Shown here one piece after another: positions 43,508 through 55,456 of a DNA stretch of 64,000 nucleotides. Below the pieces are notes generated by a model. The model was not told the DNA's origin, did not search any database, and was given only the letters and a program-made list of their open reading frames with translations. Both the position numbers and the translations under genes were made by a program. The number at the start of each line of letters is the position of its first letter. Positions within the stretch are counted from its first letter, which is position 1. The DNA is taken from NCBI GenBank assembly GCA_003550325.1, contig QKWP01000235.1, forward strand, positions 249,052-313,051, in the 5' to 3' direction. This DNA comes from Gigaspora rosea. Taxonomy: Eukaryota > Glomeromycota > Glomeromycetes > Diversisporales > Gigasporaceae.

Positions 43508-46500
43508 ATGCAAGGCAACGAAGACAATATCGATGATTACACCTTTGCTCTGAGGTTGCAACAGAAGCTTTTCGACGATTATAATAGTGCAACTCATGAA
43601 ATAAGTTAGTTACTTTTTATAATTTGTTTCACATTTAATAACTATAGGATTTGATTTTTATATTTTTTTTGTATCGTTATAATTTTGCATTAAAATGCGT
43701 CTTAGAAATTATAGAATCGCCTCGTACAAATAATAATATAGGCATGTATTTTTAATGGAAAATTCTAAATGTTGGATGATTATCCAAAAGCGTAGTATGC
43801 GCGCGCTCTTTTTTGTGTACACGTTATGCATGAATTAAATACTGTTTTTTTTTTTGGAATAACTTTAGCTACTAGTACCATCAAAAATGTAGAAAGTGAT
43901 GATTATGCTGCTATGCAATTACAACAAATGTATTACGAGGAAGGAAACGGAATCGAAAATGATTACCTTCTTGCTATGCAATTGCAAGAAATGTATAATA
44001 AGGAAGAACCAAGCGTTAGAAAAGAATATGAAGGTGAGTTTAATAAATAATTTGTATGATTATGATTCTCCGCCTCCTTACTACTCTTCTCAAAAGCCTG
44101 CGCGTAATGATTACGGAAATCCTCACATCCCTCCGCTTAATAACAATAATAATTATTTTCAAGAGTACCCATATGCACAATCGCAATTTCCACGACAATT
44201 CCCTCAACAATTTCCACAACAGTTTCCACAACAGTTTCAATTCCCACAATGCCAACAAGAACCGACTACTTCTAATTATCAGGATATGTTTTCAGAATTC
44301 ATGAAATTCATGGGGGCATCTCAAAATCAAAATCAAAACCAAAAAAATAATTTTCAGCCTGATTACGATACGAATAATAATAACTTTTCTCAAAAAAAAT
44401 TTAATCGAAATAAAATAAATTTGTCTAATCGAGAGCCGGGTGTTTTCAAAATTTTATTATTAGGCGGAACTGGAACCGGAAAGTCTACTATTATCAACAC
44501 AATGACAAATTATTTCTTAGGCGGCACTCTCGATAAACCAAAAATTGTCATCCCAACAAAATTTTATAAAGTTACTGAAAATGGTACATAATCACTAAAA
44601 TATCTTGAAAATTATTTTCTATATTTTTATTTAAAGAGTATTAATTTCATTTAAATTCTGTATTATTATATTTTAGAGTTTCTTAACAAAGATTCGGAAT
44701 CAAAAATTGATGATGTAACCAAAAGTCAAACTGTAAAATGTTATACCTATACTTTCGCTCATCCTGATAATCCTGCTTATAAATTTATCCNGCAATTGCA
44801 AGAAATGTATAATAAGGAAGAACCAAGCGTTAGAAAAGAATATGAAGGTGAGTTTAATAAATAATTTGTAAAATGAATAATTTAATATTTTCTAAAATTT
44901 GAAATTCTATTTATACAATATAATTTTTAGATTTGGCATCTCGCATGAATAATATTTCACTTAAAAATAGTGAAGAAACCCCCAAAAAATTTTCAAGCAA
45001 GCTTGAAAAAGAAATTGGTGACAAAGAACCCTATAGCAAGAATTTTTTCCAAAAAAATTACAATGATTTTGATGATTATGATTCTCCGCCTCCTTACTAC
45101 TCTTCTCAAAAGCCTGCGCGTAATGATTACGGAAATCCTCACATCCCTCCGCTTAATAACAATAATAATTATTTTCAAGAGTACCCATATGCACAATCGC
45201 AATTTCCACGACAATTCCCTCAACAATTTCCACAACAGTTTCCACAACAGTTTCAATTCCCACAATGCCAACAAGAACCGACTACTTCTAATTATCAGGA
45301 TATGTTTTCAGAATTCATGAAATTCATGGGGGCATCTCAAAATCAAAATCAAAACCAAAAAAATAATTTTCAGCCTGATTACGATACGAATAATAATAAC
45401 TTTTCTCAAAAAAAATTTAATCGAAATAAAATAAATTTGTCTAATCGAGAGCCGGGTGTTTTCAAAATTTTATTATTAGGCGGAACTGGAACCGGAAAGT
45501 CTACTATTATCAACACAATGACAAATTATTTCTTAGGCGGCACTCTCGATAAACCAAAAATTGTCATCCCAACAAAATTTTATAAAGTTACTGAAAATGG
45601 TACATAATCACTAAAATATCTTGAAAATTATTTTCTATATTTTTATTTAAAGAGTATTAATTTCATTTAAATTCTGTATTATTATATTTTAGAGTTTCTT
45701 AACAAAGATTCGGAATCAAAAATTGATGATGTAACCAAAAGTCAAACTGTAAAATGTTATACCTATACTTTCGCTCATCCTGATAATCCTGCTTATAAAT
45801 TTATCCTCATTGACACTCCTGGACTGAGCGATACAAATGGCGTTAAACAAGACGACAAGAATATTAAAGAGATTACAGATGCAGCAATTTCTGCCGGTTC
45901 TTTATCAGCTATTGTAATCGTTGCAAATGGAACTGAAGCTAGAGTTACTCCATCAATTAAGAATACATTGGTTCGGTTATCAAATAACCTTCCCGATGAT
46001 CTGTTGGGTAATATTTTACTTATTTTAACAAAGTGTACAAAAAGTAGTGCTTCTTTCTCCGAATGTGCTTTCTCAAAAGAAATTGCAAAGCCAAAGGTTA
46101 GAATATTTTTATGATTCTTTTAGTTCACAATAAGTTCTTGTAGTAACTTTTCTTTAAATGTTATTAGAAAATTTTTTATATGGACAATCAATTTTTCTGC
46201 ACTGATCCTGAAGTCTGGAAAGATGATGAAGATGAACGCTTCAATGTTGAACATCATTGGAAACTGTCTATTAATACGATTAATAGAATACTAGAAACGA
46301 TTACTGATTTATCTTCTACTTCGACTAAAGCCTTTGAAAATATGAGAGAATACAGAAATAAAATCAAAGCTGAAATTGATAAAGTGACCCAAGATATTAC
46401 AAATATACAAAAGGTTCAGGATAAACTCGAAGCTTCTCAGAAAGCATTACAAAAGTCTGGAGATCAAAAGAATTCTTATGCTAACTATACAAAAACTGAA

Positions 46501-47146
46501 ACAATTACTCTTAACAAAATTGTTAAAGCAAGTTATCATAGTACTGTTTGTAGTCGTCATATGGACAACATTATTTGCCATGATAATTGTGGTCTTGAGA
46601 TGAAAACAAGCTCTGGAACTGATTACTTTACCGCTTGCTATTGTATGGGATCAAACAATATCTGTAGGTTTTGTAATTGTGGGCCCACAAGGTAATCTTT
46701 AAAACTCTACTATTCATTAGAAATTTTTTAAGTCTTTCAAATCTTAATCTCGATGTAATTTATATAGCCACTATCATGCCATGGTCAAATTGATTAAGGA
46801 AACTAAAACACTAAATAAAGTTCTTGAAGATATGAAAGCACAATATGATAGTGCCAACCAACAATATCAAAAATACAGTACTGATGCAAACAATTATCAA
46901 TCAACACTTGCAAACCTCCAAGCTACTGCTAATGCTAAATACGAATACATCCATAAACTTTGTAAAGATTTAAGTAAAATTTGTTCTCGATTTAACTTTG
47001 TTGATGAACTTCATGCAAATCTTGATAACATGAGACAAGATGCGAGAGTAATTCAAAATATTAATATACGAAGAAATGCTGAAGCAGAGATCCAAAGACT
47101 TGAAAAATTAGCTTCAGACTTGTCTTCCAAACGAGGAAGCATGTAA
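43508..47146 (+). CDS. AIG1-type GTPase with Cys/His-rich C-terminal region, copy B
   Basis: Six exons with GT-AG borders: 43508-43604, 43869-44033, 44931-45599, 45693-46096, 46168-46691, 46768-47146. They splice in frame to 745 codons. Residues 1-87 contain two MQLQ.MY.E repeats; a Pro/Gln-rich linker (QFPQQFPQQFP) leads to the G domain: LLLGGTGTGKST at about 267-278 (P-loop), DTPG at about 351 (G3), LTKCTK at about 422 (G4-like; NKxD is replaced). A helical region follows, then VCSRH, ICHDNCG, ACYCMG, ICRFCNCGP and HYH at about 550-623, a likely zinc-binding cluster, and a coiled-coil C-terminus. It would bind GTP and act as a switch; partners are unknown. Related P-loop GTPases of the AIG1/IMAP type act at membranes in stress and immune responses, but the fungal role is not known. 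The stretch 43978-44790 is a repeat of 44792-45806 lacking 202 bp, joined by an N, so exon 2 and exon 3 copies are ambiguous. The final GTAAGT overlapping the stop could be a donor to a further exon. Confidence 0.82.
43978..45806 (+). other. Assembly-suspect local duplication around an N
   Basis: 43978-44056 equals 44792-44870 and 44057-44790 equals 45073-45806, with no difference seen by eye; the first copy lacks 202 bp (44871-45072), including the exon 3 acceptor. A single N at 44791 sits exactly between the two copies. This looks like a gap-closure or haplotype artefact rather than biology. Confidence 0.8.
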
Positions 47147-47359
47147 GTTAATTATCCAACAATTATGTTTCATTATATGTTTAGAAGCATCATTTTTAAT
47201 TATATTTTATACACATTGTATGTACTTAGGTATTAAACAAAGTAAAATTCTCAAAGTATTGAGTGTCCAATATTTAGATTAGTCTTTACGCTGTCTATAC
47301 AATTTATTCTATCTGATCTTATTTCGATATGTATATAAGTGGGGATGTGTAAATATGTC

Positions 47360-47470
47360 GTAGCTGGGAATGGAATTTAAGTGGATTTGGAATTTCCTCG
47401 TTAAATTAAAACCCAAAAATGGGGTTTTATATATAAATTCTGAATCCACTTAAGTTCTGTTTCCACTTAC
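47360..47470. repeat. Small foldback downstream of AIG1 (also 21625-21735 in copy A)
   Basis: GGAATTTAAGTGGATTTGG pairs with the inverse near 47440-47465; an internal AAACCCAAAAATGGGGTTTT hairpin follows. Present at the same place in both duplication copies, so older than the duplication. Confidence 0.6.
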
Positions 47471-47897
47471 AACAAATATATGTAAAGATATAAAATTACC
47501 AGGATATTAAATAAATTACTATAAATTATAGCAAGTTGCGAAGTTACTGTACCTATCAGACCATTATAACCAGTGTTGAGCAGTTGGACCGCTGTTCAAC
47601 TGGACTTGCAAGATAGAACATTGACTTATAGGTTCCATCCAATCTGAATTTATAAATCTCAAATTACTGGACTTATAAAAATAATTATAATACATTAAAG
47701 AAATTCTGTTTTAAAAAACTATCGAGTATTAAACAGTTGTGAGATAATGTGTTTCTTTTCTAGTTTTAAAATATTGCGTGAAAACGAATGCTTTTAGTTG
47801 AGGTTATTAAATTTATTGTTCTACAAAAACTTGTAATATATCTGACTTTAAGTCGTGTTGGTACAGGTGCGCAATAAAAGAAATAACATACGCTTAA

Positions 47898-48510
47898 GGG
47901 TATTCTCGAGTATCTCAATAAATTGATTGATTTTACTAATGATCGATATTAACAGAATTAAATGCTTGAGCACACTCTTTTTCTTTTGTTCGTGATCTTC
48001 ACTATACCACCCAAAACAACTAAAAAAAATCCAATAAAAAAAATTCTATTCAACTGACTGCCGAAGCTTCTGCATCAGCTTTTCCTTTTAATGATTATAC
48101 CAATTTAAATTTTTTGGTTCAACAACAGAATCAATTTATCAAATAATTAGCGAAAGCGGCTTTACAGCAACAAGTAAAATTTTTTTTATGTCATTCTTAT
48201 TATAATTATTATTATTATTTTAAAAGATGTGTTGTTCATATAAAACATCGATTATTTGTTTTAATGCTTCGAGCATTAACAATAAAATGGTTATTTTTTG
48301 GATCGGATAGAAACTTAGTGAGAATTTATTGTTTATTATTATGTTTGAATATAAAGTAATGCTTGAGCGACCTTTATCAATGACGAAAAAAATGGGTTGT
48401 ATCTCACTGATTTGTTCATCGCAATGATAACTCACTTGACTCATTTATTTGATTTCCGACTAATTAACAATTTACTTCTGTTCCATTGAGTGAGGTGCTT
48501 GAGAAAACCC
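47898..48510 (+). mobile_element. 613-bp TIR element, uninterrupted copy
   Basis: GGGTATTCTCGAGTATCTCA ... GTGAGGTGCTTGAGAAAACCC. Equivalent of the split element at 19927-21197 and shares its interior phrases. Non-coding. Confidence 0.7.
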
Positions 48511-50837
48511 TAAATCAAAAGCTAGCAATGGCGATCAGACATGTTCCTAATTTCCAGAAGGCATAATGTTAACGGGGATTAATCTATTTATCTAATGCCT
48601 AATAAATTTTTAACCTCATATGGGCGGATTTTGGAAATTCAAATATGTCATATAAATTTGAATAATATCTAAAAATAGATTAGCCAATAAAAAATCTTTG
48701 GGAAATCATAGTAAATTTATAAACATAATAGAATTTCAATGGCTAGTAAATGCCAACTTTCCAACTTTGTAAAGAAATGTTCCATCATGTAAAAAGCTTG
48801 TAATTCATGAGAGAATTAAGCATCGGAATAACAAAATTATATCTTACCATTATTTACTTATCCAACCTCCTCTTGAACGAATCACATTTTATCAGGATGA
48901 GTTTATAGTTCTTATAAAAAAATGTCTTGGTTTTAATAGACATTCAATAGGCACAAATCAAGTTTCGATTAATGCCTTTCCAGAAAATATATTTGTTTCC
49001 TTTTTGAGAGTGAGCTTCCTTCCAGTATAGTCCTGTGCAATGAAAATATTCCTGTTTATCTCAGTGTGAAGTTGGCAAACAGTGGCTGAAGCAATTATGA
49101 CTATTGGAATATTCAACAAGACCTGAAATTAAAGACTAAGGGTTACATTTTGTTTATAGATAGTGAGAGCTTCTATGAAGTTATCTTTAGTTGGTCACAA
49201 TCCGAGTTAAAAGAGAATGATCCTATTTTTTAATGTGGGACTACTACTTTAAATTTGTAGCAGACTTGGGAGAAATTTCTGAACTGTAAGAATTAGCAAA
49301 AGCCTTCAGATAATAATATACATAGCATTTTATTTTAATTTTATTTTTTTATTTTGTATTATAAATGCACCAAATCTACTACAAGTTCATAAAGAAAAGT
49401 TTTTCTAATGAAATAAAGTGTTTTCAAAGAAGCTATAGATTTATTCTTTCTAACAAATAAATTACTAGAGGTAAATATATTTATGAGTTATTTAAACAAA
49501 TATAATAATTAATTGGTTTTGTTTCTAATAAAAATTTATAATAAATAAGATCATGCAAATTTAATATACTGGTTTTATAATAAAAAACTTTTAAACAGGC
49601 CCAGCTAGCCAGCTAGCTTTTGTTTAAAATTTTATATATATAATTTTTAAAATTTGATCCTATAGTCTAATACAATTACAGATTAGTAGTTGATATAGTC
49701 AATATAAAAATTGAAAAAATAGTATATAGATAGATATTTTTCTTTTGTATAAAATTAAAGAATATTAATTAAAAAAGAAATGTTTATTTATTTTTAGAAG
49801 TTTGCTAATATAAATCTTTTTAAGAGAATGAATATAAGCAAAGCATTTAATTATTATAATTAATTTGCAAAAAATAAAACTGTCAAATTTGTAATTTAAA
49901 TAGAATTTGAATAAAAAAAAAATAAATTTATACTTTTAAAAAATTTATAAAGATTAGTGATTAAAAAGATATAGCAATTTAGAGAAATTGTTAAGTTTTT
50001 ACTCCAAGTAGCGCAGATCCAGTATTTAATTTCAAAGGCAATATTTTAAAAAAATAGCCTATGTTCTAATCTGTTTTTTTGTTGATCAATTGGGTATATT
50101 ATCTGTAATCTTGGTTCTACTATCTAGAATAGGACTTTTGGGCATAGTTGTATAAAATCATATAGACAAACAAATCAAAAAAACCAAAGAAATAGAAACC
50201 CATTTTAACAAGTTCCAAGTAAAAAGGTAGTAAAGATCTTTGACAATATTATTGAAACTGGATACACAAGTTTTCAAAAAAATGAAGGCTTACCAACCTG
50301 GTTGCTAAAGTTCTACTAAAGAAAAAGGATCTATGCTATAAAAATAGATAACAAGAAATGAAAAACTATAAAATATTTAATTCTAGAACAAATTAATACA
50401 TTTGAGCCAACTAGTTTGAAAGTTTGGAAAAATTTGTATAAAAACTAGTGAGAAAATAAAGGTGGGTACTAGAATTAGAACAAACCTTACAAGGGCAGAA
50501 GCAGATAGTAGTAGTGATTCAAGAGTACCTTTAACTGCAAGTATTGCTTAATACAATAGTACAAGTTACTGAAGTTAGATAAATACCTGTATAGAACAGG
50601 TACTGCTTTACTAAATTTTTTGTTAAAAATAAACTAGATCTTACCTTTGGTTATAAATATAGAGTCCTAAAGGTATAGAAATTGGATCTGAATAGTGTTG
50701 TCATAAGATATAGATAGCAAACAGTTCAGAACAGAATGTTCAAAACATATTTGCCCAAATTTTTTTTGTTATGAACATTTAGCTAATTTTCTAAAGGACA
50801 TTACTATAGGGTCAAAATAGTTCAATATCTGTATATA
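48511..50837. other. AT-rich intergenic, one degenerate coding-like patch
   Basis: Apart from 48782-49030 (below), no exon or element ends seen. 49300-50050 is simple AT-rich sequence. Confidence 0.4.
48782..49030 (+). pseudogene. Unrecognised coding-like remnant, 82 open codons
   Basis: A frame without a start reads like real protein (PPLERITFYQDEFIVLIKK, GFNRHSIGTNQVSINAF, ENIFVSFLRVSF) and has balanced codon use compared with its AT-rich flanks. It ends at TAG, and traces continue in other frames to about 49250. Family not recognised; may be a decayed transposon or host gene. Confidence 0.3.
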
Positions 50838-51429
50838 CTAGGGTTGGGGGCACAGAAAATTTTTGAGGCATGCCCAGAGGGGGCATGCCTTTGACAAGAT
50901 TATGCCCTTTGTGCCCTGGGCATGCCCTGTAAAGATTATGATTGGCTAATTTATATAGATCGATTAATCAATAAATTAATATACTAAACCTTACTCTTAC
51001 TATTTATTTTGGATCTTTAAAAAAACTACTTTGCTTTAGTCTACTAATTATTAAACAATACTATTTAATTTATATAGATTTAGCTTTTATAATTTTAATT
51101 AATAAGAAATATCTAAAATAAATAGTAAATAATAGACTTCATAGTTAAAATACTCTAATTTCATTGCTACAATGTTTTATTTTATAAAATACAAATATAT
51201 TTTTGATAAAAAAATAAAAATTCTATCAAATTTTGCTTAAAAAACTGAATTAAACATAATTAAGTTTAGACTATAGTTTTGTTATAATTTTTATTATAAC
51301 TTTTGCATGCTTAATTGCCCAATCATATACCTTTATATTACATGACATGATCACATGACAGAGGCATGCTTTTTGGCCAAAGGGCATGCCCTCTAAAGCA
51401 TGCCCTCTAACACATGCCCCCAACCCTAG
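50838..51429. mobile_element. 592-bp hAT-like element
   Basis: Ends CTAGGGTTGGGGGCA and its exact inverse, with GGCATGCCC/GGGCATGCC subterminal repeats typical of hAT elements. TGTATATA before and TGTATACA after form an 8-bp target duplication with one difference. AT-rich, non-coding interior. Confidence 0.8.
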
Positions 51430-51547
51430 TGTATACACAAATTATAAATTTTGGTTGGCTAGATAAGGTGTAATATAAAAAAGCAACAATCAAAACAATC
51501 CAACTAATATTTATTGGTTAGGTCTGCTATAATATAAAAAAGGAGGA

Positions 51548-51770
51548 ATGTATTTGTCGCCCCCTGTAACACAATTTTTTGTCATGGGTTTATTTATAAC
51601 AAAACTTTACTAAGATAATCCCTATTGCACTTTTAACAAAAATGATCCTCTTGCAATTCTGTATTAATCTTGATCCTAATCCTAAAAACTTGATTCTAAC
51701 TCTAACCCTAACTTTACTTTACTTTAATGGCCTTATTGCCCGTGACAGTTATGGGGGTGACAAATGCATT
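51548..51770. mobile_element. 223-bp MITE
   Basis: AATGTATTTGTCGCCCCC on the left; inverted right end AATGCATTTGTCACCCCC. Contains an internal CTAACCCTAAC tract. Confidence 0.7.
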
Positions 51771-52920
51771 TTTTCTATAAAAAAAAAACTAATTATATTT
51801 TCCTAGCTTATACTAATTAATATGATCATTAGCCAATAAAATTCTTTGTATTCTTTGTAAAATTATTATATACCCAAACCAAAAATTTATATAATTCTAC
51901 AATTTGATTGGTTTTACCTAGCAGACATGTTCTGAACATTGTAGGAGCAAATTTTTAAAAATTAGTAAAATATTGTCTATATACAATATCATATTGGAAT
52001 ATTATTGCAAATATATCTTAGATACTCTGTACTAAACTATCTATGTTTTTAAAAAATTAGCAAAACAATATAATATACAATACTAAATCTGGAAGTTGTT
52101 ATTGACTATACATGTGCTGTTAATATTCTGGTAGTATTAGTAAAATTGGTTTGTAGTACAAAAGAAAAGGTTTAAATAGATAATTTTCTAGTATAGAAAA
52201 TTTAGATAGACTATTTAAGAGTAGAGAGTATATAAATTATTTTTATTAATAAACAGGTTACAAAAAATATTTTTACTATGGATTAAAAATTATTATATAT
52301 AAAAATTAGTTTTTTACAATATTAAGGGTAGAAACATTTATCAGGTGATATCCACCTCTTAAGAGGGTACCACACTCTCCCCACCTGATATAAACTAGCC
52401 AATCACATTTAAGCAAATAATGTATACAAACTGGACCCAAACCAAACTTTAGTCAAGTCGGAGTATGGTTCAGATTTGGCCCAAAGTCTGCAGACTGGTC
52501 TGAGTTTGAATATATTTATATGTATATTTTGGCACTGAACAAGTTTACTTAATGCATGAAGTTAAAATTAATTAGTAAAATTTTGCTAATCGTAAGATTT
52601 TATAAAATTCTATTAATAAAATTCTATAAAGTCTTATAATTCACAAATTTTTAATAATTAATTCTAACTTTATGAACTAAGTAAACTTGTTTAGCATGCA
52701 AAAATAGATCAAATTGGTATAATTATTTTTTATTTTATTTAAATTTTAGATATTAGATGCATAATTTTTGATTTTTGATCAAAAAAGTCACTTTTAAGCA
52801 TCTTTTCTCCAAATTTCAAGTAAAATAAAAAAGATTCTACTAATTTAATACATTTTTAGATGCTGAACAAGTTTACTTAGTGCATAAAATCAGAATTAAT
52901 TAGTAAAATTTTGTGAATTA
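51771..52920. other. AT-rich stretch with GTTTACTTAGTGCA repeats
   Basis: From about 52530 a ~160-bp palindromic unit starts: AACAAGTTTACTTAATGCAT, TTAGTAAAATTTTG, ATAAGATTTTATAGAATT, and the inverse. It recurs at 52850-52920, 55457-56160 and 56470-56730. No gene. Confidence 0.5.
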
Positions 52921-53510
52921 TAGGGTCTTAGCTGGGTCGGGTCTGACCCGGGTCAGAAAAAACCCAGGTCGGGTCAGACACGGGTTAGAAAAAACCAGGG
53001 TCGGGGCAGATCCAGGTTAATGATGGGTAACGCATAACGTACTAGGAACGGAGTGCAACAAAAGGGTGTATCTGAATTTGAGAATCTGATTGGATAAAAA
53101 ATCCTTGTGAATTTTTGTAACACCCTGAACAATACTAAAAAATATCGCAAATCTTGATTGGTATGCAACAATATAAACTTTATTAGTATTCTTGGATCCT
53201 TGTAATTTCAACTTAAGATGTCCACATTTGTGCAAAACAGTTTTGAGCTTCAGAGTATTTAATATAATTCCAATTCTTATAACTCAGACAGGTATTCTGA
53301 TATTGTTTTAATTAAGTTGTTTATTAAAGTTTCAGCTACATGTGATACACTCAATTGTATTTCATCATCTTTTCAAATTTTTTTTTGCATATTAAAATAT
53401 TTACTTGCACTATATATGCATGTACAAGCCAATTTTAAACCCTGATGGTGACCAATAATTTTGAGAAAGAATTTCATAAAATGGTATAACATTCAAAGCA
53501 TTAACTTTTG

Positions 53511-54293
53511 TTAAAGGTCTTCCAAATAAATTTGAACATCATTAGTTTTATCGTAATACTTATTATAGAAGGAAATTAGTTGTTCAATTATATCAGAAAG
53601 TTCATTTGATTTGTTTTTAAGAAATTTTAGTGTATCATCATTAATAAAATTAATAATATTTTCATCATCAATATAAACTGCATTAAAATAATTTATTAAT
53701 TCATAATTTTCTAATTCCAATAATGTTTTAAGCAATCCAATTTGAATCGAGCGATCCCTAATCAAATAAACAAGTTGACTGATCTGAGATTGAACAAATT
53801 TTATGTAGATGAGAATGAAGTTTATCCACTTTTCTGTTGGCATTTAATAAAAAGATCCAAAATTTAAAAGATTCGAACAATAAAGATTGTTGTTCTTCAT
53901 CACTAATGTTAAAGTTACCAGATATTTTGGCTTCATTGACAAATAGTATCTTCGCATAATCTACAAAAAATCTTAATTAAAACATGTAGATTACAATAAT
54001 AATAAACCTTGATAATAAACTTACTGGTTAGGTATGTTCAAAGATGATGCAGAAGAATTGCATATCTGAGCGATAGTTGTAATTAATTTATCGGCAGCGA
54101 CATAAATGAGGGATTTCAATTTCTCATTAAAGGTTTAATAAAATCTTTAATAATATAGAATTCAAAATTGCCCACAAATGATTGAAGTAATAAATCTATT
54201 GGAATATCATTGATACTTTTTTCAATTTTATCTAACAAACATTTATAAATATCGAATCTTTTTTGAAGATGAAAGAAATTGCCAAAAGTTGGT
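53511..54293 (-). pseudogene. Frameshifted gene fragment of unknown family inside the hAT-like element
   Basis: Two exon-like blocks with good coding character: 54293 to about 54025 (FHLQKRFDIYKCLLDKIEK, DLLLQSFVGNFEFYII, then after a frame change LKSLIYVAADKLITTIAQI, ending at a CAG|GTAAGT-like position) and about 53965 to 53511 (NEAKISGNFNISDEEQQSLL, then after another frame change QLVYLIRDRSIQIGLLKTLL, VYIDDENIINFINDDTLKF, YDKTNDVQIYLEDL). The all-helical pattern suggests an alpha-solenoid-type protein. I do not recognise the family. At least two frameshifts. Confidence 0.5.
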
Positions 54294-55204
54294 CATACAT
54301 AATAATAACAAAGTTATTATTTCTTTGCCTTCTTTGAGTTATACGGCAATATAGATGAATACCTAAACAATTGTATATTATCTTTTAATTCTAACACAGA
54401 TTAGTCATAATGGCATTCTTATGAGAATACCGGTGCTACAGAGATATGTTTGAAAGGTTTAGAGATGATCGAATATAACAATGATCGACTAAATGAAGCA
54501 GTGGCAGAATAAAGAAATGCTGTAATTTTGAGGCGCAGAAATATTATTATAGTAACACTGGGTTTCCTGCCATCTAGAATAGCTCGCATTTGATTTTGTG
54601 TTAAAATAAGGTTTCATATGTTAATGTGCTGTGCTGCTGTGATAAACTGCTTGTGTGTGTATGAAAATACCAGATTTGGTATTCATATTACTCTATATAA
54701 GATATAGTACGTAATATAATATGATGGAGCTGAAGAATATATCGCTATCAACAAAATCCTTAAGGCTCAGATTTAGGGTTGTTGGTACAAGTAGCACATC
54801 ATTAATGCATAAATTTATAGTACTGCACTAGTGGTATACCACTTGCGCTAGCTGCCCTACTCAAATTGCATTTATTGCGATTTTTTTTTAGATATATGAA
54901 TTCGATTTTATAGTTTTTATTTAACATTTTATGGTTACTATATAATTTGCATCTACAAAATCTTATATATGATTAGACAATAAGCCATATGTAGCAAAAT
55001 ATGAATTTCTGCACTTAAGCATCACGATATGCATCACATAGTACTATGCCAGGAATGGAATGCAATATAGTTATCTGAAGAGTGAAATATGTGTACAAAT
55101 ACTGGCATCAGTAGTTATAACCCTAAATGATGATTTAACTTCACTCATTTATAACTCTATTTATTTAAGCTTTACATGTAAAAAGTTATATCATTGTATC
55201 ACCC

Positions 55205-55456
55205 ATCATTAACCCGGGTTCAACCCGAGTTGGGTTGGGTTGGGTTGGGTTGGGTTGGGTTTGACATGAGGCGGGCCAGACCTGGGTCACGTTTGACATG
55301 AGGCGGGTCAGACCCGGGTTGGGTTTGGCATGAGGAGGGTCAGACCCAGGTCGGGTTTGGCATAAGGCGGGTCAGACCCGGGTTGGGTTTTGACCCAAGT
55401 GGGTCTGACCCAGGTCAGGCCCAAACAAGACCCAACTCAACCCATTAAGACCCCTA
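55205..55456. repeat. GGGTTGGGTT and GGGTCAGACCCGGGT subterminal repeats
   Basis: A (TTGGG)n tract followed by four ~40-bp units TTTGRCATGAGGCGGGTCAG. Part of the right end of the 52921-55456 element. Confidence 0.75.

Larger units (their letters stand above)
41600..48510 (+). repeat. Segmental duplication copy B
   Basis: Inverted counterpart of 19927-26184; see that entry for shared blocks. It differs by the 41704-42250 insertion, the N-containing local duplication within the gene and the lack of the nested element. Outer limits are by eye and may be off by tens of bases. Confidence 0.85.
52921..55456. mobile_element. 2.5-kb hAT-like element carrying gene-like exons
   Basis: Left end TAGGGTCTTAGCTGGGTCGG, right end inverted TAGGGGTCTTAATGGGTTGA, with GGGTCAGACCC-type subterminal repeats on both sides (52921-53030 and 55205-55456). 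GTGAATTA before and GTGAATCG after share 6 of 8 bases, and the flanks belong to the palindromic repeat family that exists without the insertion at 52560-52600. The interior holds exon-like fragments (53511-54293) that do not resemble a transposase. Confidence 0.65.
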
